From a virus: 36,864 bases of DNA. Position 1 is the stretch's first letter, and every line of letters begins with the position of its first letter. Location of the stretch: positions 1 to 36,864 of the IMG/VR virus record IMGVR_UViG_3300025174_000064. One strand, written 5' to 3'. A program made the translations under genes and the position numbers. Of the stretch, positions 16,929-26,202 are shown in pieces. The notes under the pieces are model-generated. The model was not told the origin of the DNA and searched no databases. It saw nothing but the letters and a program-made list of their open reading frames with translations.

Positions 16929-17261
16929 TTAGGCAATGATTGTTTTTCTTACTATCTCACAATTTTTGTTATAGTCGCTAACCATTTTATTCCATCGATT
17001 CATAAGATTCAGCATAACCTTTAACTCTATTCTGGCCTCGTCGGTTATTTTGCCGTCTATAACCGCACCAATTCTTTCTTGTATCATCGGCATTAAATCA
17101 CTTAACAATATTTGTCCAATTTGAGAATCGAACAAATCAATATAATTTTGACATTTAGATAATGTTCTCGTAATTGCCTCGTAACTACTCTGAGGCTTTT
17201 TTTTTATATATGTCTGGAACTCGTCGATTTTAAGTTTCTCTAAATTTAGTTCATCGAGCAT
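16929..17261 (-). CDS. Small helical protein between portal and scaffold
   Basis: 110 residues, predicted all-helical, mixed charge, with no membrane segment. Its start overlaps the portal 3' end by 11 bases, so it is probably coupled. I do not recognise it; a head-assembly accessory role is inferred from place alone. Confidence 0.55.
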   Translation of the reverse strand: MLDELNLEKLKIDEFQTYIKKKPQSSYEAITRTLSKCQNYIDLFDSQIGQILLSDLMPMIQERIGAVIDGKITDEARIELKVMLNLMNRWNKMVSDYNKNCEIVRKTIIA

Positions 17262-19197
17262 TATTCATACCTTCCATCGCAGACCGAGCCTGCGTTTCCA
17301 ATGCAGACTGAGGCACGTTATTTTGATTAGACATAGGCATTCCCGTCATGACGGGCATTTCCTGCCCTTGTGATTTTCCGATAGGTTCTTTGGGATTCAA
17401 TAATTTATCGGCAAAATTAACATATTCATCGCCCATCAATGCCGCTATTTTTGCAAATACGAAATTAACCATTTTCACGGCATCGGGATGTTGCAAATTT
17501 GAAACAATTTGCAATACTTGTTGCCAGTTTTGAATTTTTGCACGTCTACTTACTTCCGTTTCTATTGATTCGCTAACGGGTTTGTAGGTATAATCCAACG
17601 TTGGATTGAAATCGTAAGCCTTATCACCCATTAATTTCTCTGCCGTTTCTTGATTAGCAAATTGATATGTCATTTGCGTTATCATCCAATATAACTCCGA
17701 AAATAACGTATTTTCCTGAGTTAAATAGCGATAATTATTTCTCGTATCACCTCTGGATTCTGCCCCGGCAACCGCGGTTGCCGTTGTGCTAGCAAACAAA
17801 GGCAATGCACCCGTTGTAGTTGGGAACGTTGCGCTAACAGCCTCCTCTTTATTGGTAAAATATTGAGTCTGGGCTAATGCCCCACTAATATCGGACGATA
17901 TTTGTATCTCTTTTAAATCTCTCTCCGGATCGTCAAGCATTATAATGTGTTCTGGCGCAAAATAAATAGATTCATTATCTTCTATTGCGTTTCTTCTGCC
18001 TTTTAGTACCGGCGACATTGCAAATTTCACGCGATCATTGCTCATATTTATATTATCATTAATGGCTATTTGTAATTCTCTCATGCCCTTGCCGTCGCCA
18101 AAACCCGTATCCATTGTAGGATGAATATAACATAAACCTCTGATAATTGGTTTGTATCTATTACCCTCGGCATCCATATAAGGCGCCAATTGAAATCGGA
18201 TTAAATATTTTTTATCACCATGTACTGCATAAGTAATTACCACATCGAACAATTCGGCAATATCAAGCGGCTTGCCCTGTTCGTCAATGCCTGGTCTGAT
18301 TTCCAATGGTTCGCCTAATTGATTACGAGTTATAACGTCAGCCCAATACTTACCATGTCGCTCGAGAATCATCCAATTTTTTATAGGAGTAGAAGGGGAT
18401 TCCGGTTTCTTCTCTTTAGTATAATAGCTGCTCGACTCCGAACCTTTGGTTTCAGTTTGGAAACTTCCCAAATGCGCCAATTTCAACGTATCAAGATTAG
18501 TATAGCCCATTAATTCCTTATTATCTTCAAGTTCCTCAATAGTTGAATCAAATCTAATAATTATCCATTTTTTTTCCTGCAAGCTATAAGTATATTCGTT
18601 TGAAGTAAAAACGTCACGAGGGTCTAGGAGGCCAAAATTAAATCTATCGTATACTAATTTTTGTCCATAAATAGGAATATATCTTTCTGGTTCGTTTTCA
18701 ACTTGCACTAATTCTTGTCCGGTAATTATCTTCTTGCTTTTTTTCTCCCACCAGCAGCGGAAATAAATATGTCCGCAAATATTTTTCATATTAACGGCCC
18801 TTAAACATTTACTATAATAATAAAGATGTTTTTGGTTCAACGTTCTATTAACCAACTCTTTATCGGCTTCCGCCGCAGCGATATCCTTGTCTTTTTCGCT
18901 GGCAACGTATACCTCTACAAACTCACGAGATTTAAAATATTGTCCTACAAACAAGCTCGATTGGACAAGCATATGTGTTAAAAAATCAGGAATAAAAACG
19001 TCTGAATTCCAGTCATAATCCTTCTCCGAACGTATACAATCGAATAAATCCAAATAAGCCTCCTGATCAGCATCCGCCCCCTGTTTATTTGTTTTAGAAA
19101 TTTGGTATTCACTATAAACAAGAGTTGCTAAAGCGTTTTCTATTCTCCTGTTTCCCTCGTCCGCCTTCTTTTCTTCTATTACCGGTTGGTTAATCAT
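17251..19197 (-). CDS. Portal protein
   Basis: 648 residues, a size typical of podovirus portals. N-terminal helices are followed by a D-W-N-S-D-V-F-I-P-D segment, a common early portal feature, a central mixed region with a G-L-L-D-P-R-D-V motif, a long helical stretch (about 370-470), and a Gln/Met/Asn-rich C-terminus. It lies directly after the terminase with ATGA overlap (19194-19197). It forms the dodecameric ring at the head vertex through which DNA is packaged by TerL. Confidence 0.8.
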   Translation of the reverse strand: MINQPVIEEKKADEGNRRIENALATLVYSEYQISKTNKQGADADQEAYLDLFDCIRSEKDYDWNSDVFIPDFLTHMLVQSSLFVGQYFKSREFVEVYVASEKDKDIAAAEADKELVNRTLNQKHLYYYSKCLRAVNMKNICGHIYFRCWWEKKSKKIITGQELVQVENEPERYIPIYGQKLVYDRFNFGLLDPRDVFTSNEYTYSLQEKKWIIIRFDSTIEELEDNKELMGYTNLDTLKLAHLGSFQTETKGSESSSYYTKEKKPESPSTPIKNWMILERHGKYWADVITRNQLGEPLEIRPGIDEQGKPLDIAELFDVVITYAVHGDKKYLIRFQLAPYMDAEGNRYKPIIRGLCYIHPTMDTGFGDGKGMRELQIAINDNINMSNDRVKFAMSPVLKGRRNAIEDNESIYFAPEHIIMLDDPERDLKEIQISSDISGALAQTQYFTNKEEAVSATFPTTTGALPLFASTTATAVAGAESRGDTRNNYRYLTQENTLFSELYWMITQMTYQFANQETAEKLMGDKAYDFNPTLDYTYKPVSESIETEVSRRAKIQNWQQVLQIVSNLQHPDAVKMVNFVFAKIAALMGDEYVNFADKLLNPKEPIGKSQGQEMPVMTGMPMSNQNNVPQSALETQARSAMEGMNNAR

Positions 19198-19844
19198 CTA
19201 TTTGTCCTAAAATACGATGAATGCGGACTTTTCCGTTGTTCCGCATATTCGATTCTCCTGGGCCTGAATCTAACGTCTTTCATTAATGCTTCCAATGTCA
19301 TACAAAAATGACTCCACATTTGCGCTGGCCTATCTTTTTCCAATCGCCAAAGCTGCAATGATTTATAAGTATTAACGCAAGAATTAAATATCCATAACGT
19401 AGGGACCCTGACGGGTATGCCATCTTTTAAAATTTCATTATTAAAAGGCTTCTTACACATCGATGCATTCATCAATCTTTCCCTGACTCTATCCCGCCCA
19501 ACTGTCGCTTTGGTATCCCACGATTCCCACGTTCCACCGGAGCATCTACCCTCTTTCCGATAAGTATTAAAAATATGATTCAGGTCTTCTACAACCGTAG
19601 ACCCCGTATTTGATTGTCTTACCATAGCCAATGGATCGACTAAATTCATTTGAAATTTATAATCGCCGCTCTTGTCGGCAATCATCTCAGCAATCATTTT
19701 CGTAGTGTTTTTTTCAGGCGAAGGGTTTAATTCGCCCCAGACAAAGGCTTCATCGTAGCCCGATAATGAAACAAATATTATGGCCCATGGCGATAATTCA
19801 TGATAATCAATGGCCCTGAAATGCGTCCAGTCGTGGGGTATCAT
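19194..19844 (-). CDS. terL: Large terminase, nuclease part (separate ORF)
   Basis: 216 residues with the RNase-H-like terminase nuclease pattern: R-A-I-D-Y-H-E-L-S-P-W-A (first catalytic Asp near residue 13), M-N-L-V-D-P-L-A (Asp near 69), and a later G-R-D-R-V-R-E-R segment. It lacks any ATPase. Its ATG (19844-19842) directly follows the TAA of the ATPase ORF in the same frame, so removing that stop would yield one TerL of about 578 residues, the usual family size. Either two coupled polypeptides form the motor, the stop is read through, or it is a mutation or sequencing error. Confidence 0.8.
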   Translation of the reverse strand: MIPHDWTHFRAIDYHELSPWAIIFVSLSGYDEAFVWGELNPSPEKNTTKMIAEMIADKSGDYKFQMNLVDPLAMVRQSNTGSTVVEDLNHIFNTYRKEGRCSGGTWESWDTKATVGRDRVRERLMNASMCKKPFNNEILKDGIPVRVPTLWIFNSCVNTYKSLQLWRLEKDRPAQMWSHFCMTLEALMKDVRFRPRRIEYAEQRKSPHSSYFRTNR

Positions 19845-20930
19845 TTAAGCTGCGTCCTTAAAAAATCTAGCTTCGTCGATTACGTGAATACTAGGGTCGA
19901 AACATTTAAATATCCTGCCCGAAATTGCTTTGAATATGCCAAAGAATCGCATGTAAAACACGTCAATATCGTCATATATGCCCAAAATATCGCGTACGTC
20001 TCTATTTTTATACATAGGATTATCGGAAGTCGCCGCCTGGAATACGGCAATGTCTTTTTTATCATTTAATCCAGTTAGTTGTATTTGTGGAACAAACTTC
20101 TTTTCTACTTTTTTATAATATTCTTCGCAAACCGTTTTCGTTCTGTAATAAATTTTTGCTCGTTCGTAAATCATATCGTATAAATATGTAATATCCTCTA
20201 CGGGTGCATAAGTTATAATAATATCTCCATCTTCCATAATAATTCTTGGATATTGCTCGCCAAAAAAATTCTCCGGAGGTTCTTCGTCCATCCATACGCT
20301 CAAACGCTGTACGCCTTTTTGGCTTCGAGCCGTCTGCCCATACGAAACAAACTCTACAATAATATCATCGCCACCAAATGGGTCATATACAATCACAGAT
20401 AGATTCCGTGCTACAATGTCGTTTTTAATCAAATAAGGCGGCAGCCATTTTTTGAATTCAGGATATTGGGTATTTGACACTTCCGCAGACGAACCACCGT
20501 CTTCGTTCGTGTCTTCCGATTGTGTCGGCAATCTTTCAGACGCAAATCTGAATATTCTCGATTTACGTATATGTGGCATTAATTTAGCAGTACAAATCGG
20601 ACATTTCGTCATATTGCCATTATCTACTTTATAAGGCGCAAAAGTATGACCTTCAAAAATATTCGGCATTTTCGTTGGACTGGTCTTGTTATCGCATTCA
20701 AAATATAAAACATTTTTCTTGGCTACTGGATGCTTGCCGAGAATGCGTGCTACATAATTATAAGATACAAGCGCATTCTTGCCCGCCTGATTACCATAGA
20801 ATATGGCTAGCGTCCGCGCAGGCTCGTTTAGAAATTGCAGTGCTTGTTCCGTGCATTGATACGATAAGAAATTCTTAGAATCGTTCAGTTGCTTCATTCC
20901 CCATTCGGGGATATTCTCTAGTCGTAACAT
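19845..20930 (-). CDS. terL: Large terminase, ATPase part (separate ORF)
   Basis: 361 residues. The Walker A-like motif G-N-Q-A-G-K-N lies near 46-52 and the Walker B motif L-S-V-W-M-D-E-E near 210-217, followed by the coupling-motif region (I-I-I-T-Y-A-P). A C-P-I-C pair near 110 sits in a loop inserted between the two Walker motifs. The end, R-I-F-K-C-F-D-P-S-I-H-V-I-D, is the linker that in full-length terminases leads into the nuclease. The ORF then stops (TAA) exactly where the nuclease ORF starts. No clear ribosome site precedes the ATG, so it may be coupled to the gene at 20935-21390, which ends four bases before. Confidence 0.8.
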   Translation of the reverse strand: MLRLENIPEWGMKQLNDSKNFLSYQCTEQALQFLNEPARTLAIFYGNQAGKNALVSYNYVARILGKHPVAKKNVLYFECDNKTSPTKMPNIFEGHTFAPYKVDNGNMTKCPICTAKLMPHIRKSRIFRFASERLPTQSEDTNEDGGSSAEVSNTQYPEFKKWLPPYLIKNDIVARNLSVIVYDPFGGDDIIVEFVSYGQTARSQKGVQRLSVWMDEEPPENFFGEQYPRIIMEDGDIIITYAPVEDITYLYDMIYERAKIYYRTKTVCEEYYKKVEKKFVPQIQLTGLNDKKDIAVFQAATSDNPMYKNRDVRDILGIYDDIDVFYMRFFGIFKAISGRIFKCFDPSIHVIDEARFFKDAA

Positions 20931-20934
20931 ATTT

Positions 20935-21390
20935 TTATAGTCTAGGCGATGCTACGAATCTCACTTTTATCTGTCCCGCAACGCCTGCGTCTTTAGCGGT
21001 AATGCTACGATTTACAATACTGCAATGTATCTTGCTTTGATTGCTATCGTCATTATATTTAATAGGAATCAAATTGTCTTGCTCATAATAATATTGATTG
21101 GCTGCGGCAATTTGTTTACCACTGGAAACTGGAAAATTCAAACTTATAACAAAATTGTCAAGATTCAACGATGTATTATCTTTGGCCGACTTAGACCATA
21201 AAATTAAATCGAATTCCAGATTTTGTTTAGACTGGATCGATACTCCCGAGATAGCACATTTATTGATAGTACAAGTTGTCCAATCAGCAGGCATAGAAAC
21301 ATCTTCGTCTTCTTTTGCGTCCTGAACTAGTGCATCAGTAAAATTTGCCGTAACGTCTGATTCTATAATTTTAAATTCTTCGCATGACAT
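20935..21390 (-). CDS. Hypothetical beta-rich protein
   Basis: 151 residues, no Cys pairs of note, mostly predicted beta strands with polar loops (S-I-Q-S-K-Q-N-L-E-F-D-L-I-L-W). Located between the tailspike and the terminase; GGAG lies ahead of the ATG. It may be a tailspike-associated or head protein; the family is not recognised. Confidence 0.55.
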   Translation of the reverse strand: MSCEEFKIIESDVTANFTDALVQDAKEDEDVSMPADWTTCTINKCAISGVSIQSKQNLEFDLILWSKSAKDNTSLNLDNFVISLNFPVSSGKQIAAANQYYYEQDNLIPIKYNDDSNQSKIHCSIVNRSITAKDAGVAGQIKVRFVASPRL

Positions 21391-21405
21391 ACTTTATTCT
21401 CCTTT

Positions 21406-23559
21406 TTATAGCGATCCGAAAGCTATTAAAAACCATGCCGTACCATTATGTTCAACCTCGCACCATTGTCCTGCCGCTAATGCTTTAAGAGGGCCAGTCC
21501 CAACGTTAAGATTAAATCCGCCCGTTGCGGCAGCAGTTCTAACAATTTTGAATTTCATTCCGTTTTGTGCGCCCGTAGTAGATAGCGTCACGGCACGGTC
21601 TGCTGATATTGGGGTGTTCCAAATATTGGTTTGTGGTGAGGTGACGGGGTATAAGGTTGCAGCGGCATTCCCAATATCTGCTGAGATTCGTTCGTAATCA
21701 TCGAAAATAAAAGTAGGAGTTCCGCTAAACGTTACCGTATTATTAACCAATTTGTTTTTGCTTAAATGTAATCCGATCCAGGTACTATCGCCAATATCCA
21801 TATCAGCTACGGTACCATCTAGAATATTATTCGCAACAATTGAAATTCCAGAAGTTGGCGTTGCTGCTTGAGATGACAGCAATAATCCATTGGTAGTCCC
21901 GCTTGCGTTATTCCCTATAATTTTATTATTACTCCCTCCTTGTGTTCTGATTCCATATTTAAACCTATTATCGGTCTTATTGTATAAAATTGATTGTCCG
22001 TTATTTTGATTTAAATAAATGGCCGCTTTTGTGGGCGTGACATAGGAGGTAGAGACATCATTATCCATAATTACAATATCAGATCCGACCCCGGATACAG
22101 CAGCAACATAAATACCTTCTATGTCTATGTCAGTTTCAACTTTATTGTGAAGAATTTTTCCTCCGACGGTTCTGGTGATTAAAATATAGGGACAAGAATT
22201 ATTTGTTATCTCTATGTTTTTATGAAAAGCCCCACCGATATTGCTTCCGAAAACACGATTATGATGTATCCTTGCGCCAATCAAAGGATCTGCATCGTTA
22301 TGCCCGCTCACTAATAATGCATAGGTTTCGTTATGGGCAACATACATTCCTGTAATTGACAAAGATGGCTCTGCGTGAATGCCTGACCCTGAATATGTAG
22401 AACTCGCCATTTTGTTTGAATAATTTTTTTCGATTACAATATTCCCGCTACCTGCACAATTAATACCTTGACGAAGCCAATCCGTCGCTCTGCAATTGGT
22501 AATATATACATCCTTTGTCCCTGTTGAAATTGCCATACCGTCGCCGGAACAGTTTCCAACGTTCATCTCGTCCACTATAATATTGGAAATATAACCTGTA
22601 TTATTGTAGAAAAATATGCCATGATTTTGCTCATAGAGTGCATCATAATCAGTCTTGTTTGTATTGCCATCGACAGTAAATGCCCTTAACGTTATATTTT
22701 CGTAATTTGCTGCTGCACCGCTTGATTTGCTAATGCCGATGACGCGCCAAAAATTGGTGTCGTTAACGCCGGCCCCAAATTTAAGAATTGCATTTCTGTC
22801 CCCTTCGACAATTATATTAGAGCGCAATCCTAATACAACGCCTTCTGAGCCTTGTCTATTGACAATATATGTGCCATCGTCCAAAATAAGATGATCGGCG
22901 CTGGCGATCCACCGCAATAACGCTAGAGTATCGTCTGTTGCGCCATCTCCTTTGGCAAACCATTTGCTATGAGAATGGCGCTTTGGCAATTTTATTGTTC
23001 CGCTATTTGTAAATGCCCGATATAAGCTAATATCTTCAAAATTATTAATAGTAAATGATTTGTTTGGATTTGTAGCAATAAATGAATTCGGCAAGATTTT
23101 CGTGGTAATATTTGATGGAACTTCTAAATTTGTTGCAATCGTAAAAACACCACCTTTTAAAGCAACAGATTTATCTGCCAAACCTATAGTATCGATTATT
23201 GCTTTAATAGTATTGCCATTTCCCGTTATTCCCTGATCTGCCTCATTAAAATCTGCATAATAATCATATTCCAGCCCCCGTATAATTGGAATATTTGTAT
23301 AAAGCTGCGTAGTAAAACCTGTTTTACTTAATTGAAGATCAAACTTTTGATTTGCGAAATATTCGCTATCGTCTACCCAGAAGTTATATTGCCCTATGTT
23401 GCCGGAAATTGCAACGCTTCCAGTTATCGGACTAACGGCGGATTCACTTGAATATATATTGGCAAGAGTCGTTGTCCCTGCTTTATAAACAGTAACGTTC
23501 CCCCCGACTACAACCTTACCTTGCCCATCTTTAAATATCGACTGAAACGGGTGTTTCAT
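21406..23559 (-). CDS. Tailspike with right-handed beta helix
   Basis: 717 residues. The N-terminal region (about 1-90) has a tail-attachment look (M-K-H-P-F-Q-S-I-F-K-D-G-Q-G-K-V-V-V). The central part starts with W-F-A-K-G-D-G-A-T-D-D-T-L-A-L, the pectate-lyase-3 signature, and continues with many N-I-x-I-x-x-N-x beta-helix turns (about 260-590). The C-terminal 90 residues form a small beta domain. This is the standard plan of a polysaccharide-recognising or degrading spike. It is unusually placed, upstream of the large terminase rather than at the end of the tail module. Confidence 0.8.
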   Translation of the reverse strand: MKHPFQSIFKDGQGKVVVGGNVTVYKAGTTTLANIYSSESAVSPITGSVAISGNIGQYNFWVDDSEYFANQKFDLQLSKTGFTTQLYTNIPIIRGLEYDYYADFNEADQGITGNGNTIKAIIDTIGLADKSVALKGGVFTIATNLEVPSNITTKILPNSFIATNPNKSFTINNFEDISLYRAFTNSGTIKLPKRHSHSKWFAKGDGATDDTLALLRWIASADHLILDDGTYIVNRQGSEGVVLGLRSNIIVEGDRNAILKFGAGVNDTNFWRVIGISKSSGAAANYENITLRAFTVDGNTNKTDYDALYEQNHGIFFYNNTGYISNIIVDEMNVGNCSGDGMAISTGTKDVYITNCRATDWLRQGINCAGSGNIVIEKNYSNKMASSTYSGSGIHAEPSLSITGMYVAHNETYALLVSGHNDADPLIGARIHHNRVFGSNIGGAFHKNIEITNNSCPYILITRTVGGKILHNKVETDIDIEGIYVAAVSGVGSDIVIMDNDVSTSYVTPTKAAIYLNQNNGQSILYNKTDNRFKYGIRTQGGSNNKIIGNNASGTTNGLLLSSQAATPTSGISIVANNILDGTVADMDIGDSTWIGLHLSKNKLVNNTVTFSGTPTFIFDDYERISADIGNAAATLYPVTSPQTNIWNTPISADRAVTLSTTGAQNGMKFKIVRTAAATGGFNLNVGTGPLKALAAGQWCEVEHNGTAWFLIAFGSL

Positions 23560-23565
23560 TTTTTC

Positions 23566-24429
23566 TTAGTCGTTAGTTGTTTTAGCATGTAGATAATATG
23601 TTGTTCCGTCAATTATTACCGTAATAGTTCTATTCGGAGCGGAGGGACTTACTACATTTACTGCGTTTGCAGTTATTACGCTTTCTCTTGTTGCGCTTCT
23701 AGTGAATAATAAGTTAGTTCCATCATATTCGACTGCGCCTACTTCTGGTGTAGTATTAACTGTTCCGCTGGTAAATTTAAGAGGAGCGGTAGAAGCCGCC
23801 GATGTGCCTGCTTTTATATGAACGATTGCAGAAGGGGTAGTTGTGCCAACTCCCAATTGACCACTACTGCCTACTAATACCATATTTTGAGTTCCGCTAG
23901 TCCACCAATTGAATCTGTTTACCGTGTGATCGTAGGTCATTCTTGCAACGTCGTTGTCTTCCGGATCACCCCAAACGATACCCGTCGCTGTTTGAGTGTT
24001 TGCACTTTGGAATTGTAAAACTGAACTAGACCCTTTTTCTAGTATCAGAATTGCGGAGGTATGGTCTGTCACTCCGGAATTACTTGCATAAACATGTAGG
24101 GGGGCGCTCGAGGTGGCGGTCCCTATCGATACTCTCCCGGAATCAAGAACTAGCGTATTAGCAATCGCTCCCGAACTAATGCTTTTAAATGGCACAACAG
24201 AATTTTGATTTAAAGTAAAATCCGTTCCTGGCGTTAAGGAAGTTATATCCGTATTTGCACCGGAAGCCGCGAAGTTAGACGTATTTTGCCAAGTATTATC
24301 GCCTCTTAAAAATTGTGAAGACGTGCCACCGAGTGGTAGATATTTATTAACGTCCCACGAAAAGGCTTTGGTTGCAACAATAAAGGAAAAGCAAATAATT
24401 ATTAATGATAATTTATTTATATTTTTCAT
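23566..24429 (-). CDS. Fibre-like protein with Sec signal peptide
   Basis: 287 residues. The first 22 residues form a clear signal peptide (K-N-I-N-K, a hydrophobic core, then A-F-S), followed by tail-fibre-type motifs: F-L-R-G-D-N-T-W (about 40) and two V-S-I-G-T / L-G-V-G-T-T-T-P-S segments (about 105 and 195), as in phage and bacterial fibre proteins. The C-terminal part ends with T-V-I-I-D-G-T-T-Y-Y-L. Its ATG shares a base with the stop of the gene before it (TAATG). It could be exported to the host surface, or the signal may be a fusion relic. Confidence 0.6.
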   Translation of the reverse strand: MKNINKLSLIIICFSFIVATKAFSWDVNKYLPLGGTSSQFLRGDNTWQNTSNFAASGANTDITSLTPGTDFTLNQNSVVPFKSISSGAIANTLVLDSGRVSIGTATSSAPLHVYASNSGVTDHTSAILILEKGSSSVLQFQSANTQTATGIVWGDPEDNDVARMTYDHTVNRFNWWTSGTQNMVLVGSSGQLGVGTTTPSAIVHIKAGTSAASTAPLKFTSGTVNTTPEVGAVEYDGTNLLFTRSATRESVITANAVNVVSPSAPNRTITVIIDGTTYYLHAKTTND

Positions 24430-24890
24430 TATTGCCTCATAAATTTAAGAGTAAGCGCCGTATTAGTTCCATTGCCGGCATTGCCCGTATATCTAAATCG
24501 AATAATAGGAGCTACAGGCGGATTGACAGAGGCAACAACATTCCCGCTCGTATATGTAGTAGTTATTGTGCCAATTGAATTTTGCCAGTTCGTGCCATCT
24601 CCGCTCAAATCATAGGTAAGCGTAAGGTCAGGAGCAGTTCCTGTGGCAAAATATTGAACGCCAAAATATTCACTATCGCCAATCTCTATTGCCGTGCTGG
24701 TTCCAACGGCAGCGCCATTAATACTGATGGCATTAAATGGCGTAGTAACGAGACTATATGACGTACCATTTCGTATTGGAGCCATAGTTATAAAGCAAAA
24801 CATAGCGACTCCAACCAGGAGGAGGGGGTAGGCGAAACATGGGAAAGCCAATATACGCAGAAAACAAGACAGTATCGATTTTTTTCTCAT
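24429..24890 (-). CDS. Exported or membrane-anchored beta-rich protein
   Basis: 153 residues. A basic start (M-R-K-K-S) and a long hydrophobic stretch to about residue 36 act as a signal or anchor. The remainder is a compact beta-rich domain of about 115 residues, rich in Thr, Gly and Asn (S-G-D-G-T-N-W-Q-N). AAGGA lies 7-8 bases upstream of the ATG at 24890. An internal start after the hydrophobic part would give a cytoplasmic version (M-A-P-I-R-N). It pairs with the fibre-like gene that follows. A surface or fibre component is likely. Confidence 0.55.
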   Translation of the reverse strand: MRKKSILSCFLRILAFPCFAYPLLLVGVAMFCFITMAPIRNGTSYSLVTTPFNAISINGAAVGTSTAIEIGDSEYFGVQYFATGTAPDLTLTYDLSGDGTNWQNSIGTITTTYTSGNVVASVNPPVAPIIRFRYTGNAGNGTNTALTLKFMRQ

Positions 24891-24893
24891 AAA

Positions 24894-25229
24894 TTAATCC
24901 TTATATAAAATATCATCGAACAATTTTATCCAATACTTACAATGTGGACATTGTAATTGATTGCAAATATCAGGATATACGGCATTCCATTCTGTCAAAC
25001 AGCATGGACATTTTATGTTTTCTTTTTTAATAAACAAGGGTAAGTTGTTTTCAGAGGGTAAGTTGTTTTCAGATCGCAAACGTTTTTGATTATACTTATC
25101 AAAAGCCAATTGATGCTCATTATAAGTGTCAGCATATATGATATTAATTTTATCGCATAATTTCGCAATATTTTTCAACTTGTTTTCTTTAAATAATAAA
25201 TCTATCCAAAGTATTTCAAGTTCAGTCAA
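24894..25229 (-). CDS. Zinc-ribbon protein
   Basis: 111 residues: a helical N-terminal half and a C-terminal zinc ribbon with C-P-C-C (about 75-78) and C-P-H-C (about 94-97). A near-exact 18-bp tandem duplication (25038-25073) adds S-E-N-N-L-P in tandem at the domain boundary. It overlaps the TerS 3' end by eight bases. A role in packaging or in late transcription is possible, but only the zinc site is visible. Confidence 0.6.
   Translation of the reverse strand: MTELEILWIDLLFKENKLKNIAKLCDKINIIYADTYNEHQLAFDKYNQKRLRSENNLPSENNLPLFIKKENIKCPCCLTEWNAVYPDICNQLQCPHCKYWIKLFDDILYKD
25038..25073. repeat. 18-bp perfect tandem duplication
   Basis: GGGTAAGTTGTTTTCAGA occurs twice in a row (25038-25055 and 25056-25073) inside the zinc-ribbon gene and preserves the reading frame. 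This is a recent slippage event. Confidence 0.85.
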
Positions 25230-25656
25230 TTAATTTTTCTCCAGTGATTGAATGATTTTGCAATATTTGAAGAACGTCTGGATGTATTACGGTCATCTTT
25301 TTCCGATTATCGTTATATACGTTAACCATCATTGCCGGATTTAAATAAAGACCTAATCCTTTAAGCAAATCCTTGCTAGCTTTATAGGCTAACTCTTTTC
25401 CCCGAATATCTGTCGAATCCAACATATTCATTATTATTTTTCTGATGTTTTCCACAGCATCAGGCAGGGTGGCCACCAATCTATCTCTTTCCACCTCAAC
25501 TTTTTTCCTAATTTCGTCTCTTGCTACGAATTTACAAATAGTAGATTGGTCGACATCGTATTCTTCTGCAATAGAAGTCTGCGACTGTCCTGCCGCAATT
25601 CTTTGTATAACGTCTAATTGTCCTGCCTGGCTAGCAAGGTTTGTTATTTTAGGCAT
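25222..25656 (-). CDS. terS: Small terminase subunit (HTH)
   Basis: 144 residues. A helix-turn-helix lies at about 10-45 (I-Q-R-I-A-A-G-Q-S-Q-T-S-I-A-E-E-Y-D-V-D-Q-S), then a long helical oligomerisation region (about 50-105) and a short basic tail. This is the usual plan for small terminases that recognise the packaging site. It is five genes upstream of TerL, separated by fibre and spike genes. An HTH regulator is the alternative, but size and layout favour TerS. Confidence 0.65.
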   Translation of the reverse strand: MPKITNLASQAGQLDVIQRIAAGQSQTSIAEEYDVDQSTICKFVARDEIRKKVEVERDRLVATLPDAVENIRKIIMNMLDSTDIRGKELAYKASKDLLKGLGLYLNPAMMVNVYNDNRKKMTVIHPDVLQILQNHSITGEKLID

Positions 25657-25673
25657 ATATCTATTTATCTTAA

Positions 25674-25904
25674 TTATGAATCAACGGAAAATTTACAGTC
25701 TTTTGCAATTGTCCAGCTTTTATAAGGAATGCCCTTTGACGGCCATTGGTAAGGATTACTATAAGCCTTGTCTAAGTGGTAAATTCTTGGGATGCCCTTA
25801 TCGTCAATAAGTTGCCCTGCATCACAAGACACATCATGATTAGCGCCATGCATGTGACTGCACCCCGCACAACTATCTTTAAATTGTAAGTTAATATTTC
25901 TCAT
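25674..25904 (-). CDS. Cys-rich small late protein
   Basis: 76 residues from the ATG at 25904, which overlaps the stop of the preceding gene (ATGA). C-A-G-C (about 12-15), H-M-H, and further Cys at about 27 and 69 suggest a metal site. It is in the short gene string ahead of TerS. Unknown family. Confidence 0.5.
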   Translation of the reverse strand: MRNINLQFKDSCAGCSHMHGANHDVSCDAGQLIDDKGIPRIYHLDKAYSNPYQWPSKGIPYKSWTIAKDCKFSVDS

Positions 25905-26176
25905 TGAAGCCACTTAGCTCTGATTCTTTTCGGATTGTGTCCGAGTCTGTATGGATGCAAATAACAAAGCCTGTCTTCAGAAAGTAATTTAACTGTGCAA
26001 TCCTTAATCTCTCGTCTTATTTCCACGCAATCAAGACAGTGTAGTTTAATACGTTTTAAGTGTGATAGTGTCCTGTTGTTCAATTCGCAAATCTGGCTAT
26101 CGCATGTAAAACTTTTTGCGCTTCCCATGCACCACTTACATTCCAGTTTGATAGCCTTTGAAGGAGTTATATTCAT
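25901..26176 (-). CDS. First late gene, duplicated Cys motif protein
   Basis: 91 residues from the ATG at 26176. An upstream in-frame ATG (26236) lies upstream of the predicted promoter's start point and so is unlikely. It contains A-I-K-L-E-C-K-W-C-M-G and, later, R-I-K-L-H-C-L-D-C followed by L-C-Y-L-H-P-Y-R-L-G-H-N-P. The second part matches a small Cys-rich phage protein family ending in C-x-L-x-P-Y-R-x-G-x-N-P, here with its first half duplicated. Likely zinc-binding, perhaps regulatory. Confidence 0.6.
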   Translation of the reverse strand: MNITPSKAIKLECKWCMGSAKSFTCDSQICELNNRTLSHLKRIKLHCLDCVEIRREIKDCTVKLLSEDRLCYLHPYRLGHNPKRIRAKWLQ

Positions 26177-26202
26177 AGTCTTTATTGTATGTATTGATTT
26201 AA

